Part shown: in pieces, positions 9,638 through 17,465 of the stretch
How the letters are laid out: every line of letters begins with the position of its first letter
How positions within the stretch are numbered: position 1 is the first letter of the stretch
DNA from: Sphingorhabdus sp. 109
Lineage (GTDB): Bacteria > Pseudomonadota > Alphaproteobacteria > Sphingomonadales > Sphingomonadaceae
Length of the DNA: 64,000 nt
NCBI RefSeq assembly: GCF_902506555.1
Contig: NZ_LR732707.1
Span: forward strand, 2,379,290-2,443,289
Direction: 5' to 3'
Made by a program: the position numbers and the translations under genes
Notes under the pieces: generated by a model
Told to the model about the DNA's origin: nothing
What the model saw: the letters and a program-made list of their open reading frames with translations, nothing else
Databases searched by the model: none

Positions 9638-9939
9638 TCGTGCAGACGCTGGACGGTGAATTCATTCACGTCTGAGTCAATGGCCTTGCCGTGGTCGCGG
9701 CACATCCAGATACCGTTTTCTGCAGAGGAGCGCTCTGCGGGTGTCATTTTCTCGTCATAGCGCGGGCCACCGGGCGATGCGGCGCAGATATGGGCTGCTG
9801 TGCCGATATTGATTTCACCGTCCCCATCCGCCGTCGCACCAACTGTCGGCGTGCGGCATGGCGGAAACGAACAAAGCCAGCCCGCGCGTTTCGCGATCTG
9901 GAGCACTGTCTTTTGTGAAAAATCGTCTCTAGTTTTCAT
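9385..9939 (-). CDS. HNH endonuclease domain, probably the frameshifted N-terminal effector of the NACHT protein
   Basis: Residues 1-103 form an HNH domain: C23 and C28 (WLCSFPPC), the AHI motif with H50, SSAENGIWMC with N75 and C80, and RDHGKAID with H83. Such domains cut DNA. After residue 102 (LHEWK) the translation turns into compositionally odd sequence that overlaps the NACHT frame by 253 bases, while the -1 frame continues smoothly into the ATPase. The change falls at a run of five A (9629-9633). One extra A would give a single HNH-NACHT protein of about 1450 residues. The start chosen is MKTRDDFSQK; the frame extends seven codons further. Either this is a real mutation, an assembly error, or recoding. 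Confidence 0.75.
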   Translation of the reverse strand: MKTRDDFSQKTVLQIAKRAGWLCSFPPCRTPTVGATADGDGEINIGTAAHICAASPGGPRYDEKMTPAERSSAENGIWMCRDHGKAIDSDVNEFTVQRLHEWKNWRKRNHGGASCGMKHLHHSRRNPMTIYTCGFAMPQKPILRCFGTRRNGPPQLFRSDSKWTDSANRQRPTPLRVRSCHWMI

Positions 9940-10239
9940 CGCAAGCGCATAGTTACACAAATTTTTCTATCTCGGCTCGCTAAAACTTGGCCGGCGTTGC
10001 TTAACATAGCTTACCGCCGCTTAATCAGCAGTTCTTTAGGTGGAGACGGTGGAAACCAGACCGTTTGCAACCGGCCCAATTCCCGCCGGTCTGAAATGCG
10101 CCCTCATCTCAGTCATTGAAGTTACACCTCCGATCTCCCGAAAACGGACATTGATGTGTTAAAAGTTGATTGGCTGTTTCTCGCTTCATAGTAATGCGCG
10201 ATATAACTATACGAGCGGTGGCATGGCAGTGCTAAATGC
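9940..10239. other. Divergent intergenic region of the defence genes
   Basis: 300 bases separating the HNH gene from the nuclease-like gene on the other strand. A possible sigma-70 type promoter for the rightward gene is TTGATT at 10166-10171, a 17-base spacer and TAGTAA at 10189-10194. Nothing else is recognisable. Confidence 0.3.
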
Positions 10240-11397
10240 GTGGTGCTGTTTACGGGCGCACCCGAGCATTTTATCTTTTCAGGAGCAATTAGCCGAACCT
10301 TCAACTATGTTGGTTCCTCAATGCGTATCGAACGAACCGGCCCTGTCGAGCCACTGACCCCACGCGTCGAGCGCTTCATCCGTGAAGAGCTGCACGGCCA
10401 ATCGCTCGATGATCCTGTAAATTCGGAGCAGACCCGTCCTGACTATGCCTGCATGCGCGGCCTCGTCGCTATGGAGCTGAAAACACTTGAGGACGATGGC
10501 GAAGGGCGGGTCGAAAATTTGGTCGAACAGTTGCGCCAGCGTCCGGATTGGCCGATCTTCCTCGGCAACGCCCCTATGGATGCCTTTATCAAGAACACGG
10601 ACGACCCGGACGGCATCGGCAAGCTAGTTCTTGAGCGGGTTGGGCGTGGCATCACCCGCCCGTTGCAGAAAGCTAACCGGCAGCTTGAAGCGCACGAGAA
10701 GGATCATCCGCGCAAAAACCTCGTCAAGATTCTGATACTCGTGAACGAGGATCACGAAGCCTATGATCCCCACGCTGTATCGTACATCCTTTGGCACGCC
10801 GTGCGTCGTCGGGATAAGGATGGTTCGCCACGCTTCGCCTACGTCGATGCGATCATTTACTTCACCGAGCGCCACGCAACTATCGTGGAAAACCTTCTGA
10901 CTTTTCCTCTCACTGTGGTCGAGGGGAACGGAGTTTACGATGCGCCGTGGAAATCGGACGTCCTTGAGTTCATCCAACGAGCCTGGATACGCCATTGCGG
11001 TTACCCCGAACTATCCGTCGAGCAACCACAGGCGTCCGACTTCACCACCATTGACCATATTCCCGAACAGGCACCACTTCATGAGCGCAGGCGAACCGAC
11101 TATCGTCGCAATTCTTACCTGCAACCTTTGACCAATGATCAACTGCGTGATCGATTTGATGAGATTATGCTGATCAACACCCTGAGCTTTCTCAAAGAAC
11201 CGCCCGTCGTAATCCCAAAGGAGCAAACAACCGCCAGCATGGAGCGGTTCACCCACATGATGCTCGAAATGGCCAACCGCGCCCTTCCTATCACCGCGTT
11301 TGCCTTCGACCCACGGCGCGATATTGCCGCTGCTCGACGGCTCGGTCTTCCCGAAAGCGTCGAAACATGGATTTTGCGGATTGAAGCAGAAAAGTAA
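10240..11397 (+). CDS. Putative PD-(D/E)XK nuclease-like protein, defence-associated
   Basis: 385 residues from a GTG start at 10240; ATG 10321 (MRIERTGPVEP) is an alternative. I do not know the family. Residues 66-83 read RPDYACMRGLVAMELKTL, which has the spacing of a PD-(D/E)XK nuclease core: D68 on one strand, then E79-x-K81 on the next. A helix ENLVEQLRQRPDWP follows, as in many restriction-like nucleases. The rest is mixed alpha/beta with no transmembrane segment. It is divergent from the HNH-NACHT gene and lies in the same island, so a role in phage defence is plausible. It could equally be a restriction-like protein of another kind. Confidence 0.6.
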   Translation: MVLFTGAPEHFIFSGAISRTFNYVGSSMRIERTGPVEPLTPRVERFIREELHGQSLDDPVNSEQTRPDYACMRGLVAMELKTLEDDGEGRVENLVEQLRQRPDWPIFLGNAPMDAFIKNTDDPDGIGKLVLERVGRGITRPLQKANRQLEAHEKDHPRKNLVKILILVNEDHEAYDPHAVSYILWHAVRRRDKDGSPRFAYVDAIIYFTERHATIVENLLTFPLTVVEGNGVYDAPWKSDVLEFIQRAWIRHCGYPELSVEQPQASDFTTIDHIPEQAPLHERRRTDYRRNSYLQPLTNDQLRDRFDEIMLINTLSFLKEPPVVIPKEQTTASMERFTHMMLEMANRALPITAFAFDPRRDIAAARRLGLPESVETWILRIEAEK

Positions 11398-11638
11398 CAA
11401 CGGATTTGAAGTGAATGTCTCCTTTGCGCCCCGGCCTGTTTAAAAACCTGCCATTCCGCTAGCGACCCATTACCAGACGTTTTGTGCTCTGCCTCGAAGG
11501 TTGATAATCACCAATATGATAAGCTACAAGCTCAGCCTAAACGACCGATCAATCGAACGTGCAGAGTTCCAACCTATATTGCATTTCATAGAAACTTAAC
11601 TCTGGCCATCGCTTGAATATCAGCACGACGACATCAAG

Positions 11639-12268
11639 TTAACGGGACAATGTCGAATAGGCCCATGACCGCTCCCGCTCGTCAAGGTCGCGAAAGGCGG
11701 CGATTGTATCAGACAAAGTCAGCGTAAGGGCGATCGGGTCAAGGCCGGAAAGCAGGGCACGCTTTTCCTCACTCTCGATTTCGAAGGTCCAGCGACCGCC
11801 AACTTCGTCCTGCAATATCTGCTCTTCCAGATTGACCGTCAGGAGGGAGCCAGGTGCCGCGGCGAGCCCGCGAGCGATAGGATCGATGATCGAGGCCGCG
11901 AGAACGACCGGCAACACGCCATTGGCCAGACAATTTTTACGGAAGATCGGATTAAATGAGGGCGCAATAATCGTTCGGAACCCATATTCGGCCAACGCCC
12001 AGACGGCGTGCTCGCGACTTGATCCGCAGCCAAAATTCTCCCCGGCGACCAGTATTCTGGCATTCTTTAGTGCCGGATCATTGAGCATGAAATCGGGATC
12101 CGGATCGCGTTCGCCGATCGACAAATAGCGCCACCCCGCGAACAGGCCGTCAGCCAGACCACTTTTCGATACTTGCCGTATCTCTCGCGAAGGAATGATC
12201 GCGTCGGTATCCACATTGTCCCGCATCAGCGGAGCCGCGACGGCGGTAAAGGTCGTGAAGGGCTCCAT
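11639..12268 (-). CDS. leuD: 3-isopropylmalate dehydratase-type small subunit (LeuD-like), probably a citraconate/alkylmaleate hydratase subunit
   Basis: 209 residues. It shows the LeuD swivel-domain motifs: RDNVDTDAIIPSREI at about 16-30, the substrate-binding GENFGCGSSREHAVWAL and the C-terminal hydrophobic core. Together with the large subunit it forms a 4Fe-4S (de)hydratase. The gene starts one base after the large-subunit stop. The neighbours are a class III CoA-transferase and an HMG-CoA-lyase-family enzyme rather than leucine genes, so the substrate is more likely citraconate, or a substituted maleate, than isopropylmalate. That assignment is inference; leucine synthesis stays possible. 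Confidence 0.88.
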   Translation of the reverse strand: MEPFTTFTAVAAPLMRDNVDTDAIIPSREIRQVSKSGLADGLFAGWRYLSIGERDPDPDFMLNDPALKNARILVAGENFGCGSSREHAVWALAEYGFRTIIAPSFNPIFRKNCLANGVLPVVLAASIIDPIARGLAAAPGSLLTVNLEEQILQDEVGGRWTFEIESEEKRALLSGLDPIALTLTLSDTIAAFRDLDERERSWAYSTLSR

Positions 12269-12269
12269 C

Positions 12270-13673
12270 TCAGATCTCCAGCTTACGCGGATCAGCGATA
12301 TGCCCGGCGATCGCCGAGGCGGCAACGGTTTCCGGTGAGGCGAGATGCGTGCGGGTGCCCGGACCCTGACGGCTTTCGAAATTCCGGTTCGTCGATGATA
12401 CCACGCGGTCCTGCGGGCCGAAACTTTCGCCTCCCGCGAAGAAACACATAGAGCAACCCGATTCGCGCCATTCGAAGCCGGCACGCTGGAACACGTGATG
12501 TAAGCCTTCCTCCTCCGCCTGACGTTTGACATTGCTTGATCCCGGAACGCATATTGCCTTCACGCCGGGCGCAACTTTTCGACCGTCAAGTATAGCCGCG
12601 GCCCGTCGCAGGTCGCTAATCCGGCTGTTCGTGCATGAACCGATAAAGGCTGCGTCAATTGTCAGCGACTCCAGCGCAGTGCCTGCCTCCAGACCCATAT
12701 ACTGCAGCGCGCGCGGGTAGCCTTCGGCCATAGCCTTTCCAATTTCCCCGACGGCTGGCACAGCACCGTCGATCGCCACCACCTGTTGCGGCGTAGTGCC
12801 CCAGGTGACCATCGGTGCGACGTCACCCGCATCAAAAGTCAGTTCAGTATCAAAGACCGCCTCGGCATCGCTGCGCAGAGCGAGCCAGTCCCGCACGGCG
12901 CGGTCCCATTCGTCGCCGACGGGCGCGTACCGGCGCCCCTTCACATAATCGACTGTGGTTGCATCGGGTGCGATGATCGCGCTGAACGCGGCAAATTCCG
13001 TGCCCATGTTACACAAGGTCAGTCGCTGTTCGATATCAAGTGCCTCCACAGCACTGCCCGCATATTCGACTATATGCCCGGCGGCGCCGCCGACACCGAA
13101 ACGGCCGAGCAACGCGAGTGCGAGATCCTTGGCCGTTACGCCGCGCGCAAGCCTGCCCGAAATAGTGATCCGCATCCGCCCAGGCCGCTGGACACGCAAG
13201 GTAGAAGTGGCGAGCGCATGTTCGGCCTCGGTCGATCCGATGCCCCACGCCAGCGCACCGAGCGCGCCCTGCGAACAGGTATGGCTATCGGGACAGATCA
13301 GCGTCGTGCCTGGCAGTACTATGCCCAGTTCGGGCGATATGACATGGACGATTCCCTGATCGGGGCTGTCGAGGTCAAAAAGACGGATACCGGCGGCGTG
13401 GGTGCCCTCGCGGGTCGCAACAATGAAATCCTTACCGGTTGGCATCAGCGTCTCGCTGGTGCGCCCTGGAAAGGTGTCGACGATATGATCCATGACCGCA
13501 AAAACATGATCGGGATCGCGAACGGCAATATCACGTGCAAGCAAGCTTTTCAGCGCTACCCCGCCGGTTCGCTCGTGGAGCAAAATGCGATCGACGAAGA
13601 CCAGATCGGTCTCGCCAGTAGGGGAACCGATCCTATGACCGTCCCAAATCTTATCGAATATAGTCCGTTGCAA
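12270..13673 (-). CDS. leuC: 3-isopropylmalate dehydratase-type large subunit (LeuC-like), probably a citraconate/alkylmaleate hydratase subunit
   Basis: 467 residues, normal for LeuC. Cluster ligands are C347 (GSCTNSRISD), C407 and C410 (SGCSMC); the conserved CPDSHTCSQGALG block is at about 127-139. The enzyme family moves water across a C=C bond in alkyl-maleate or malate-type acids. The start appears to be TTG 13673 with GAGGG a few bases upstream, 11 bases after the CoA-transferase stop. The order CoA-transferase, large, small on one strand and a lyase on the other matches a path from an alkyl-maleate to its malate, the CoA ester and then cleavage. DmdA-like (dimethylmaleate hydratase) function is another option. 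Confidence 0.88.
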   Translation of the reverse strand: MQRTIFDKIWDGHRIGSPTGETDLVFVDRILLHERTGGVALKSLLARDIAVRDPDHVFAVMDHIVDTFPGRTSETLMPTGKDFIVATREGTHAAGIRLFDLDSPDQGIVHVISPELGIVLPGTTLICPDSHTCSQGALGALAWGIGSTEAEHALATSTLRVQRPGRMRITISGRLARGVTAKDLALALLGRFGVGGAAGHIVEYAGSAVEALDIEQRLTLCNMGTEFAAFSAIIAPDATTVDYVKGRRYAPVGDEWDRAVRDWLALRSDAEAVFDTELTFDAGDVAPMVTWGTTPQQVVAIDGAVPAVGEIGKAMAEGYPRALQYMGLEAGTALESLTIDAAFIGSCTNSRISDLRRAAAILDGRKVAPGVKAICVPGSSNVKRQAEEEGLHHVFQRAGFEWRESGCSMCFFAGGESFGPQDRVVSSTNRNFESRQGPGTRTHLASPETVAASAIAGHIADPRKLEI

Positions 13674-13684
13674 GACGCCCTCAC

Positions 13685-14806
13685 CTAATTGAAATCGATG
13701 CCATTGCTACTCTCAGCACGCGGCAAATCGTGTTGCAAACCCATCCTTTTCCCATCAATTTCAAGTGGAAGGGCAGGAAGTTTCGCGCGGCTACCATCGT
13801 CGAGAGTTATCTCTACAAAACCACCGCTGGCGAGCAGGTGCTGATCTTCGAGCAGATCGTCGGGACGCATGATTGGTGCGTAAGGCAAGCCGATTGATTT
13901 CAGTCTGCCAACCAGTTCATCGCGCGTCATCGCACCGAAAAGCTCGCGGATGACGGGAAGAATATGTTCGCGCTGGCGCACCCGCTCATTATTGACCGCA
14001 AGCGTCTGATCCGCGGCGAGCTCGTCCAGTCCCATCACCTCGCAAAAGGCCACCCATTGGGGATCGCTGACGACGCCGACAAAGAGCTGCTCATCCGGGT
14101 TAACCGTTTCAAAGACGTCATAGACCGCCCAAGCCGAAATCCGGGCAGGCATCGGCGGCGCGGTCGTGCCAGTCACTGCCTTTTGCGCTATATGCTGGCC
14201 TACCAGAAAGGCGGTTGTCTCGAACAACGAGCATTTCACTTCGCCACCCTTATCGGTCCGGTGCCGGCGTTCAAGCGCAGCAAGGATACCGATGACCCCG
14301 AACATGCCCCCGGTTACATCTATAACCGAAGCACCGGCACGCAAAGGCCGTCCGGGAGGGCCGGTCATATATGCAAGGCCACCCATCATTTGCGCGACTT
14401 CGTCGAGTGCGGTTCGGTTCTCATATGGGCCAGTAAGAAAACCCTTGGCGCTGCAATAAATGAGACGCGGATTGCTCTTTGTAATATCTTCCGGTCCAAG
14501 GCCGAGCTTCGCCAAAGCACCCGGGCGGAAGTTTTCTATCATCACGTCGGCTTCATCAATCAGGCGGCGGGCTTCGGCATTGCCTCGTTCACTCTTGAGA
14601 TCGAGGCAAACGCTGCGCTTGTTGCGATTGAACATCGGAAAATAGCCCGCACCCGAGCCCAACAGACGGCGGGTATGATCGCCGCCTTCCGGCTCTACCT
14701 TGATAACGTCAGCGCCAAGATCCCCCAGCATCAGGCCGATCGACGGGCCCATCACCATATGGGTGAACTCGACAACTTTAATCCCTTCCAGCGGCAACGG
14801 CTCCAT
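13685..14806 (-). CDS. Class III (CaiB/BaiF) CoA-transferase, candidate citramalate CoA-transferase
   Basis: 373 residues of the family III CoA-transferases, with the N-terminal GIKVVEFTHMVMGPSIGLMLGDLGADVIKVEPE, the RNKRSVCLDLK and MIENFRPGALAKLGLG blocks, and the probable catalytic Asp135 in TALDEVAQMMGG. These enzymes move CoA between acids through an Asp-CoA anhydride. By analogy with the succinyl-CoA:(R)-citramalate transferase of Chloroflexus, which sits beside a lyase gene, it may activate citramalate or a substituted malate made by LeuCD. It is the first gene of the minus-strand operon. AGGGA precedes the ATG, and a copy of the cluster operator lies in the promoter. Confidence 0.88.
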   Translation of the reverse strand: MEPLPLEGIKVVEFTHMVMGPSIGLMLGDLGADVIKVEPEGGDHTRRLLGSGAGYFPMFNRNKRSVCLDLKSERGNAEARRLIDEADVMIENFRPGALAKLGLGPEDITKSNPRLIYCSAKGFLTGPYENRTALDEVAQMMGGLAYMTGPPGRPLRAGASVIDVTGGMFGVIGILAALERRHRTDKGGEVKCSLFETTAFLVGQHIAQKAVTGTTAPPMPARISAWAVYDVFETVNPDEQLFVGVVSDPQWVAFCEVMGLDELAADQTLAVNNERVRQREHILPVIRELFGAMTRDELVGRLKSIGLPYAPIMRPDDLLEDQHLLASGGFVEITLDDGSRAKLPALPLEIDGKRMGLQHDLPRAESSNGIDFN

Positions 14807-14868
14807 TTTATCCCTACTCTTTCAAATCTAATCAGCGATATCTTGTCTCTCGACATCTCGATCTTATT

Positions 14869-14885
14869 TGATATAGATATAGGAC
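14869..14885 (-). promoter_or_regulatory. Cluster operator copy 1, between CoA-transferase and lyase genes
   Basis: Minus-strand sequence GTCCTATATCTATATCA, 63 bases upstream of the CoA-transferase start and about 20 upstream of the lyase start, so it could control both directions. It matches five other sites in this cluster. Confidence 0.55.
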
Positions 14886-14905
14886 ATTAAAGCAAGCAGA
14901 GGTTT

Positions 14906-15880
14906 ATGTCCGAAGAAATATTTATTAGCGAAGTGGGCCCACGCGACGGGTTACAGAGCATTACGGCAGTCATGCCGACTGCTGCCAAAAAGGCATGGAT
15001 TGCGGCCGAATCAGCTGCGGGCGTGCGCGAGATAGAGGTTGGAAGCTTTGTACCCGCCACGTTGCTGCCCCAGCTTGCCGACACGGCCGAGATTGTTGCG
15101 TTCGCCAAGACAATTCCCGATCTGACCGTTGCCGTACTCGTGCCGAATCTCCGCGGCGCACAGGATGCTTTATCGGCGGGCGCCGACAAAATTACCGTGC
15201 CGCTTTCGGTTTCCGAATCTCACAGCCTCGCCAATCTGCGCCGCACCCACGATCAGGTGATCGAGGAAGCGACCCGTATCGCTGCGGCGATTGCCAGTTT
15301 GCCGGAAGGCAGACGCCCGCATTTTGAGGGCAGCCTTTCCACCGTATTCGGATGCACCATCGAAGGCGCCATTCCAGAATCCCAGATCTTACGCCTGGCC
15401 GAACGACTGATGGAAGCAGGCTGCGACGAAGTCGGTCTTTCGGACACTACCGGCTATGCCGATCCAAGCGCGGTGCAGCATATGACAAAGGCGGTACGCG
15501 GCGTTGTCGGCGACCACGCGCTGACCGGCATCCATCTGCACAACACGCGCGGCCTCGGTCTTGCCAATGTGCTTGCTGCACTGGACGCCGGGCTCACTAC
15601 CGTTGACAGTTCGCTAGGCGGAATAGGCGGCTGCCCGTTTGCGCCAGGAGCAAGCGGCAATATCGTGACCGAGGACCTTGTCTTCATGTTACAGGCGATG
15701 GGATTCCGAACCGGCATCGATCTGGAAAAACTTCTGGCGGTTCGAAAAATCGTACAGGAAGCGCTTCCGGGAGAAGCACTTTACGGATTCACACCAGATG
15801 CCGGACTGCCGCTTGGTTTTGAAGGCGAAATTGACCCAAAAGAACTGGAAACCACGATATGCCGATCGGCACCAAAATGA
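14906..15880 (+). CDS. HMG-CoA lyase family enzyme, candidate (R)-citramalyl-CoA lyase
   Basis: 324 residues of the HMGL-like TIM barrel family. Metal and catalytic residues are visible: R13 and D14 (EVGPRDGLQ), H210 and H212 (GIHLHNT), and the catalytic Cys243 in GGCPFAPGASGN. The family cleaves 3-hydroxy-3-methyl acyl-CoA esters. The sequence also fits the (R)-citramalyl-CoA lyase of the 3-hydroxypropionate cycle, which belongs to this family and yields pyruvate and acetyl-CoA. The divergent CoA-transferase and hydratase genes support that reading, but leucine or HMG-CoA breakdown cannot be excluded from sequence alone. Confidence 0.88.
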   Translation: MSEEIFISEVGPRDGLQSITAVMPTAAKKAWIAAESAAGVREIEVGSFVPATLLPQLADTAEIVAFAKTIPDLTVAVLVPNLRGAQDALSAGADKITVPLSVSESHSLANLRRTHDQVIEEATRIAAAIASLPEGRRPHFEGSLSTVFGCTIEGAIPESQILRLAERLMEAGCDEVGLSDTTGYADPSAVQHMTKAVRGVVGDHALTGIHLHNTRGLGLANVLAALDAGLTTVDSSLGGIGGCPFAPGASGNIVTEDLVFMLQAMGFRTGIDLEKLLAVRKIVQEALPGEALYGFTPDAGLPLGFEGEIDPKELETTICRSAPK

Positions 15881-16536
15881 TCTGCGAAAATAAGACAGCA
15901 CGTCAGTTGTTCGAAGAGGTAATGGCCAACCCGGCCCGGAAGAAATTCGGCTTCGGCGAGAAGCTCGCGATCGTCAACGTCGATGTCCAGCAGGCCTATA
16001 CCCGACTCGACATGTTCAAGACGTCCTATGAAACCGATCCACGCCAGATCGAACATATCAACACGATTTCGCGCCTTGCCCGCGAACGCGACATGCCGGT
16101 GATCTGGTCGCATGTCGCCTATAAGGCCGATGCGGGTGATGCGGGAATCTGGGGTACCCGGACCGATACCGAGGATTCGCTGCAAAACATCAAATATGGA
16201 AGCGAGCGACATGCGTTCGATCAGCGTTGCGCCATCGACGAGAATGACCTTGTCTATACCAAAAGAATGCCGAGCGCCTTTTTCGAAACCCAGCTGGCCA
16301 GCTATCTGACTTGGCACAAGGTCGACACCGTCGTCGTGACCGGAGGTTCGACCTCGGGCTGCGTCCGCGCAACCGCGGTAGACAGCCTCAGCCACGGCTA
16401 CAGGACCATCGTCCCGATCGAGACCTGCGCTGACAAGCATGAAAGCTATCACTTCGCCAATCTGACCGACCTGCAGCTCAAATATGCCGATGTCGAGCCG
16501 GTGCAGGCGGTGATCGACTGGCTGGAGGCCCGCTGA
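15877..16536 (+). CDS. Isochorismatase-family cysteine amidase (N-carbamoylsarcosine/maleamate amidase type)
   Basis: 219 residues with the family triad: D36 (VNVDVQQAY), K129 (YTKRMPSAFF) and the nucleophile C162 in GGSTSGCVRATAVDS. These enzymes hydrolyse amides such as N-carbamoylsarcosine, maleamate and half-amides of dicarboxylic acids, releasing ammonia. ATG 15877 overlaps the stop of the lyase gene (ATGA); an upstream ATG at 15859 is possible. The two PuuE-like hydrolases follow with overlapping stops and starts, so the three enzymes are almost certainly co-translated and probably act in sequence, ring opening then half-amide hydrolysis. Confidence 0.88.
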   Translation: MICENKTARQLFEEVMANPARKKFGFGEKLAIVNVDVQQAYTRLDMFKTSYETDPRQIEHINTISRLARERDMPVIWSHVAYKADAGDAGIWGTRTDTEDSLQNIKYGSERHAFDQRCAIDENDLVYTKRMPSAFFETQLASYLTWHKVDTVVVTGGSTSGCVRATAVDSLSHGYRTIVPIETCADKHESYHFANLTDLQLKYADVEPVQAVIDWLEAR

Positions 16537-17465
16537 TGCGCGAAAGTGAAAAAGATCCCGGACTCTATGATTTCCGGCCATATCGTGATCGAACGAAGAT
16601 CGAATGGCCCGAGGGCAAGACGGTCGCTGTCTGGGTCTCGCCCAATCTCGAATATTACGAGATCGATCCGCCGGCCAACCCCCAGCGCAAGAGCTGGCCA
16701 AGGCCGCATCCCGATATCGTCCCCTACGGGCATCGTGACTATGCCAACCGTATCGGTCATTGGCGGATGGCCGAGGTGATGGAGAAGCACGGCTTCAAAG
16801 GATCGGTCTCGCTGTCGGTCGCGCTGTGCCAGCATCATCCAGAAGTCGTCGCCCATGCCAACGCACTGGACTGGGAGTTTTTCAGCCACGGAATCTACAA
16901 CACCCGCTACAGCTATGGTATGGACGAAGCACAGGAACGCGCGATCATCGAGGATTCGATCAAGACCGTCCGCGATGCGACGGGGCAGACGATCAAGGGA
17001 TGGCTGGCACCTGCGCTCACCCATACACCGCGCACGCTCGACCTTATCGCCGAATATGGTATGACCTATACCTGTGACCTCTATCATGACGACCAGCCCG
17101 GACCGGTCCACGTCAAGGACGGACGGCTGATCTCCATGCCCTACAGTATCGAGGTCAATGACCATTATGGCTTCTTCGTCTACAACATGTCCCCGCGCGA
17201 ATATGCTGACACGCTGATCCGGCAATATGAACGGCTCGCCGCCGAGGGTGAACAATCGGGCACCGTCATGTGCATCCCGTTGCACAGCTATCTGATCGGC
17301 CAGCCGCACCGGATTGGTCCTTTCGAGGAGGTGCTGAGGCATATCGCCGCCGACGGGCGGGCATGGATCACCCGGTCGGGCGATATCGCCGACCATTTTC
17401 TCGCCAACGATTATTATGACGCGACCGCGGCCGACGCCGCACGCTATGCGAAGGACGCCGGATGA
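16536..17465 (+). CDS. Polysaccharide-deacetylase-fold amidohydrolase, PuuE/cyclic-imidase type (copy 1)
   Basis: 309 residues of the PuuE-like branch of carbohydrate esterase family 4. The layout is that of PuuE allantoinase and of the cyclic imide hydrolase of Pseudomonas putida: EWPEGKTVAVWVSPNLEYYEIDPP, then YGHRDYANRIGHWRMAEVMEKHGFKGSVS, HGIYNTRYSYGMDEAQERAIIEDSI, and GWLAPALTHTPRTLDLIAEYGMTYTCDLYHDDQP. Members open cyclic ureides or imides rather than deacetylate sugars, and no signal peptide is present, so it acts in the cytoplasm. Start and stop overlap both neighbours. It differs clearly from the second copy, which suggests a division of substrates or a heteromer. Confidence 0.82.
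   Translation: MRESEKDPGLYDFRPYRDRTKIEWPEGKTVAVWVSPNLEYYEIDPPANPQRKSWPRPHPDIVPYGHRDYANRIGHWRMAEVMEKHGFKGSVSLSVALCQHHPEVVAHANALDWEFFSHGIYNTRYSYGMDEAQERAIIEDSIKTVRDATGQTIKGWLAPALTHTPRTLDLIAEYGMTYTCDLYHDDQPGPVHVKDGRLISMPYSIEVNDHYGFFVYNMSPREYADTLIRQYERLAAEGEQSGTVMCIPLHSYLIGQPHRIGPFEEVLRHIAADGRAWITRSGDIADHFLANDYYDATAADAARYAKDAG

Noticed and set aside
13964-14890. Open frame of over 300 codons on the plus strand
   Set aside because: Antisense to the CoA-transferase, with no ribosome binding site and odd composition.
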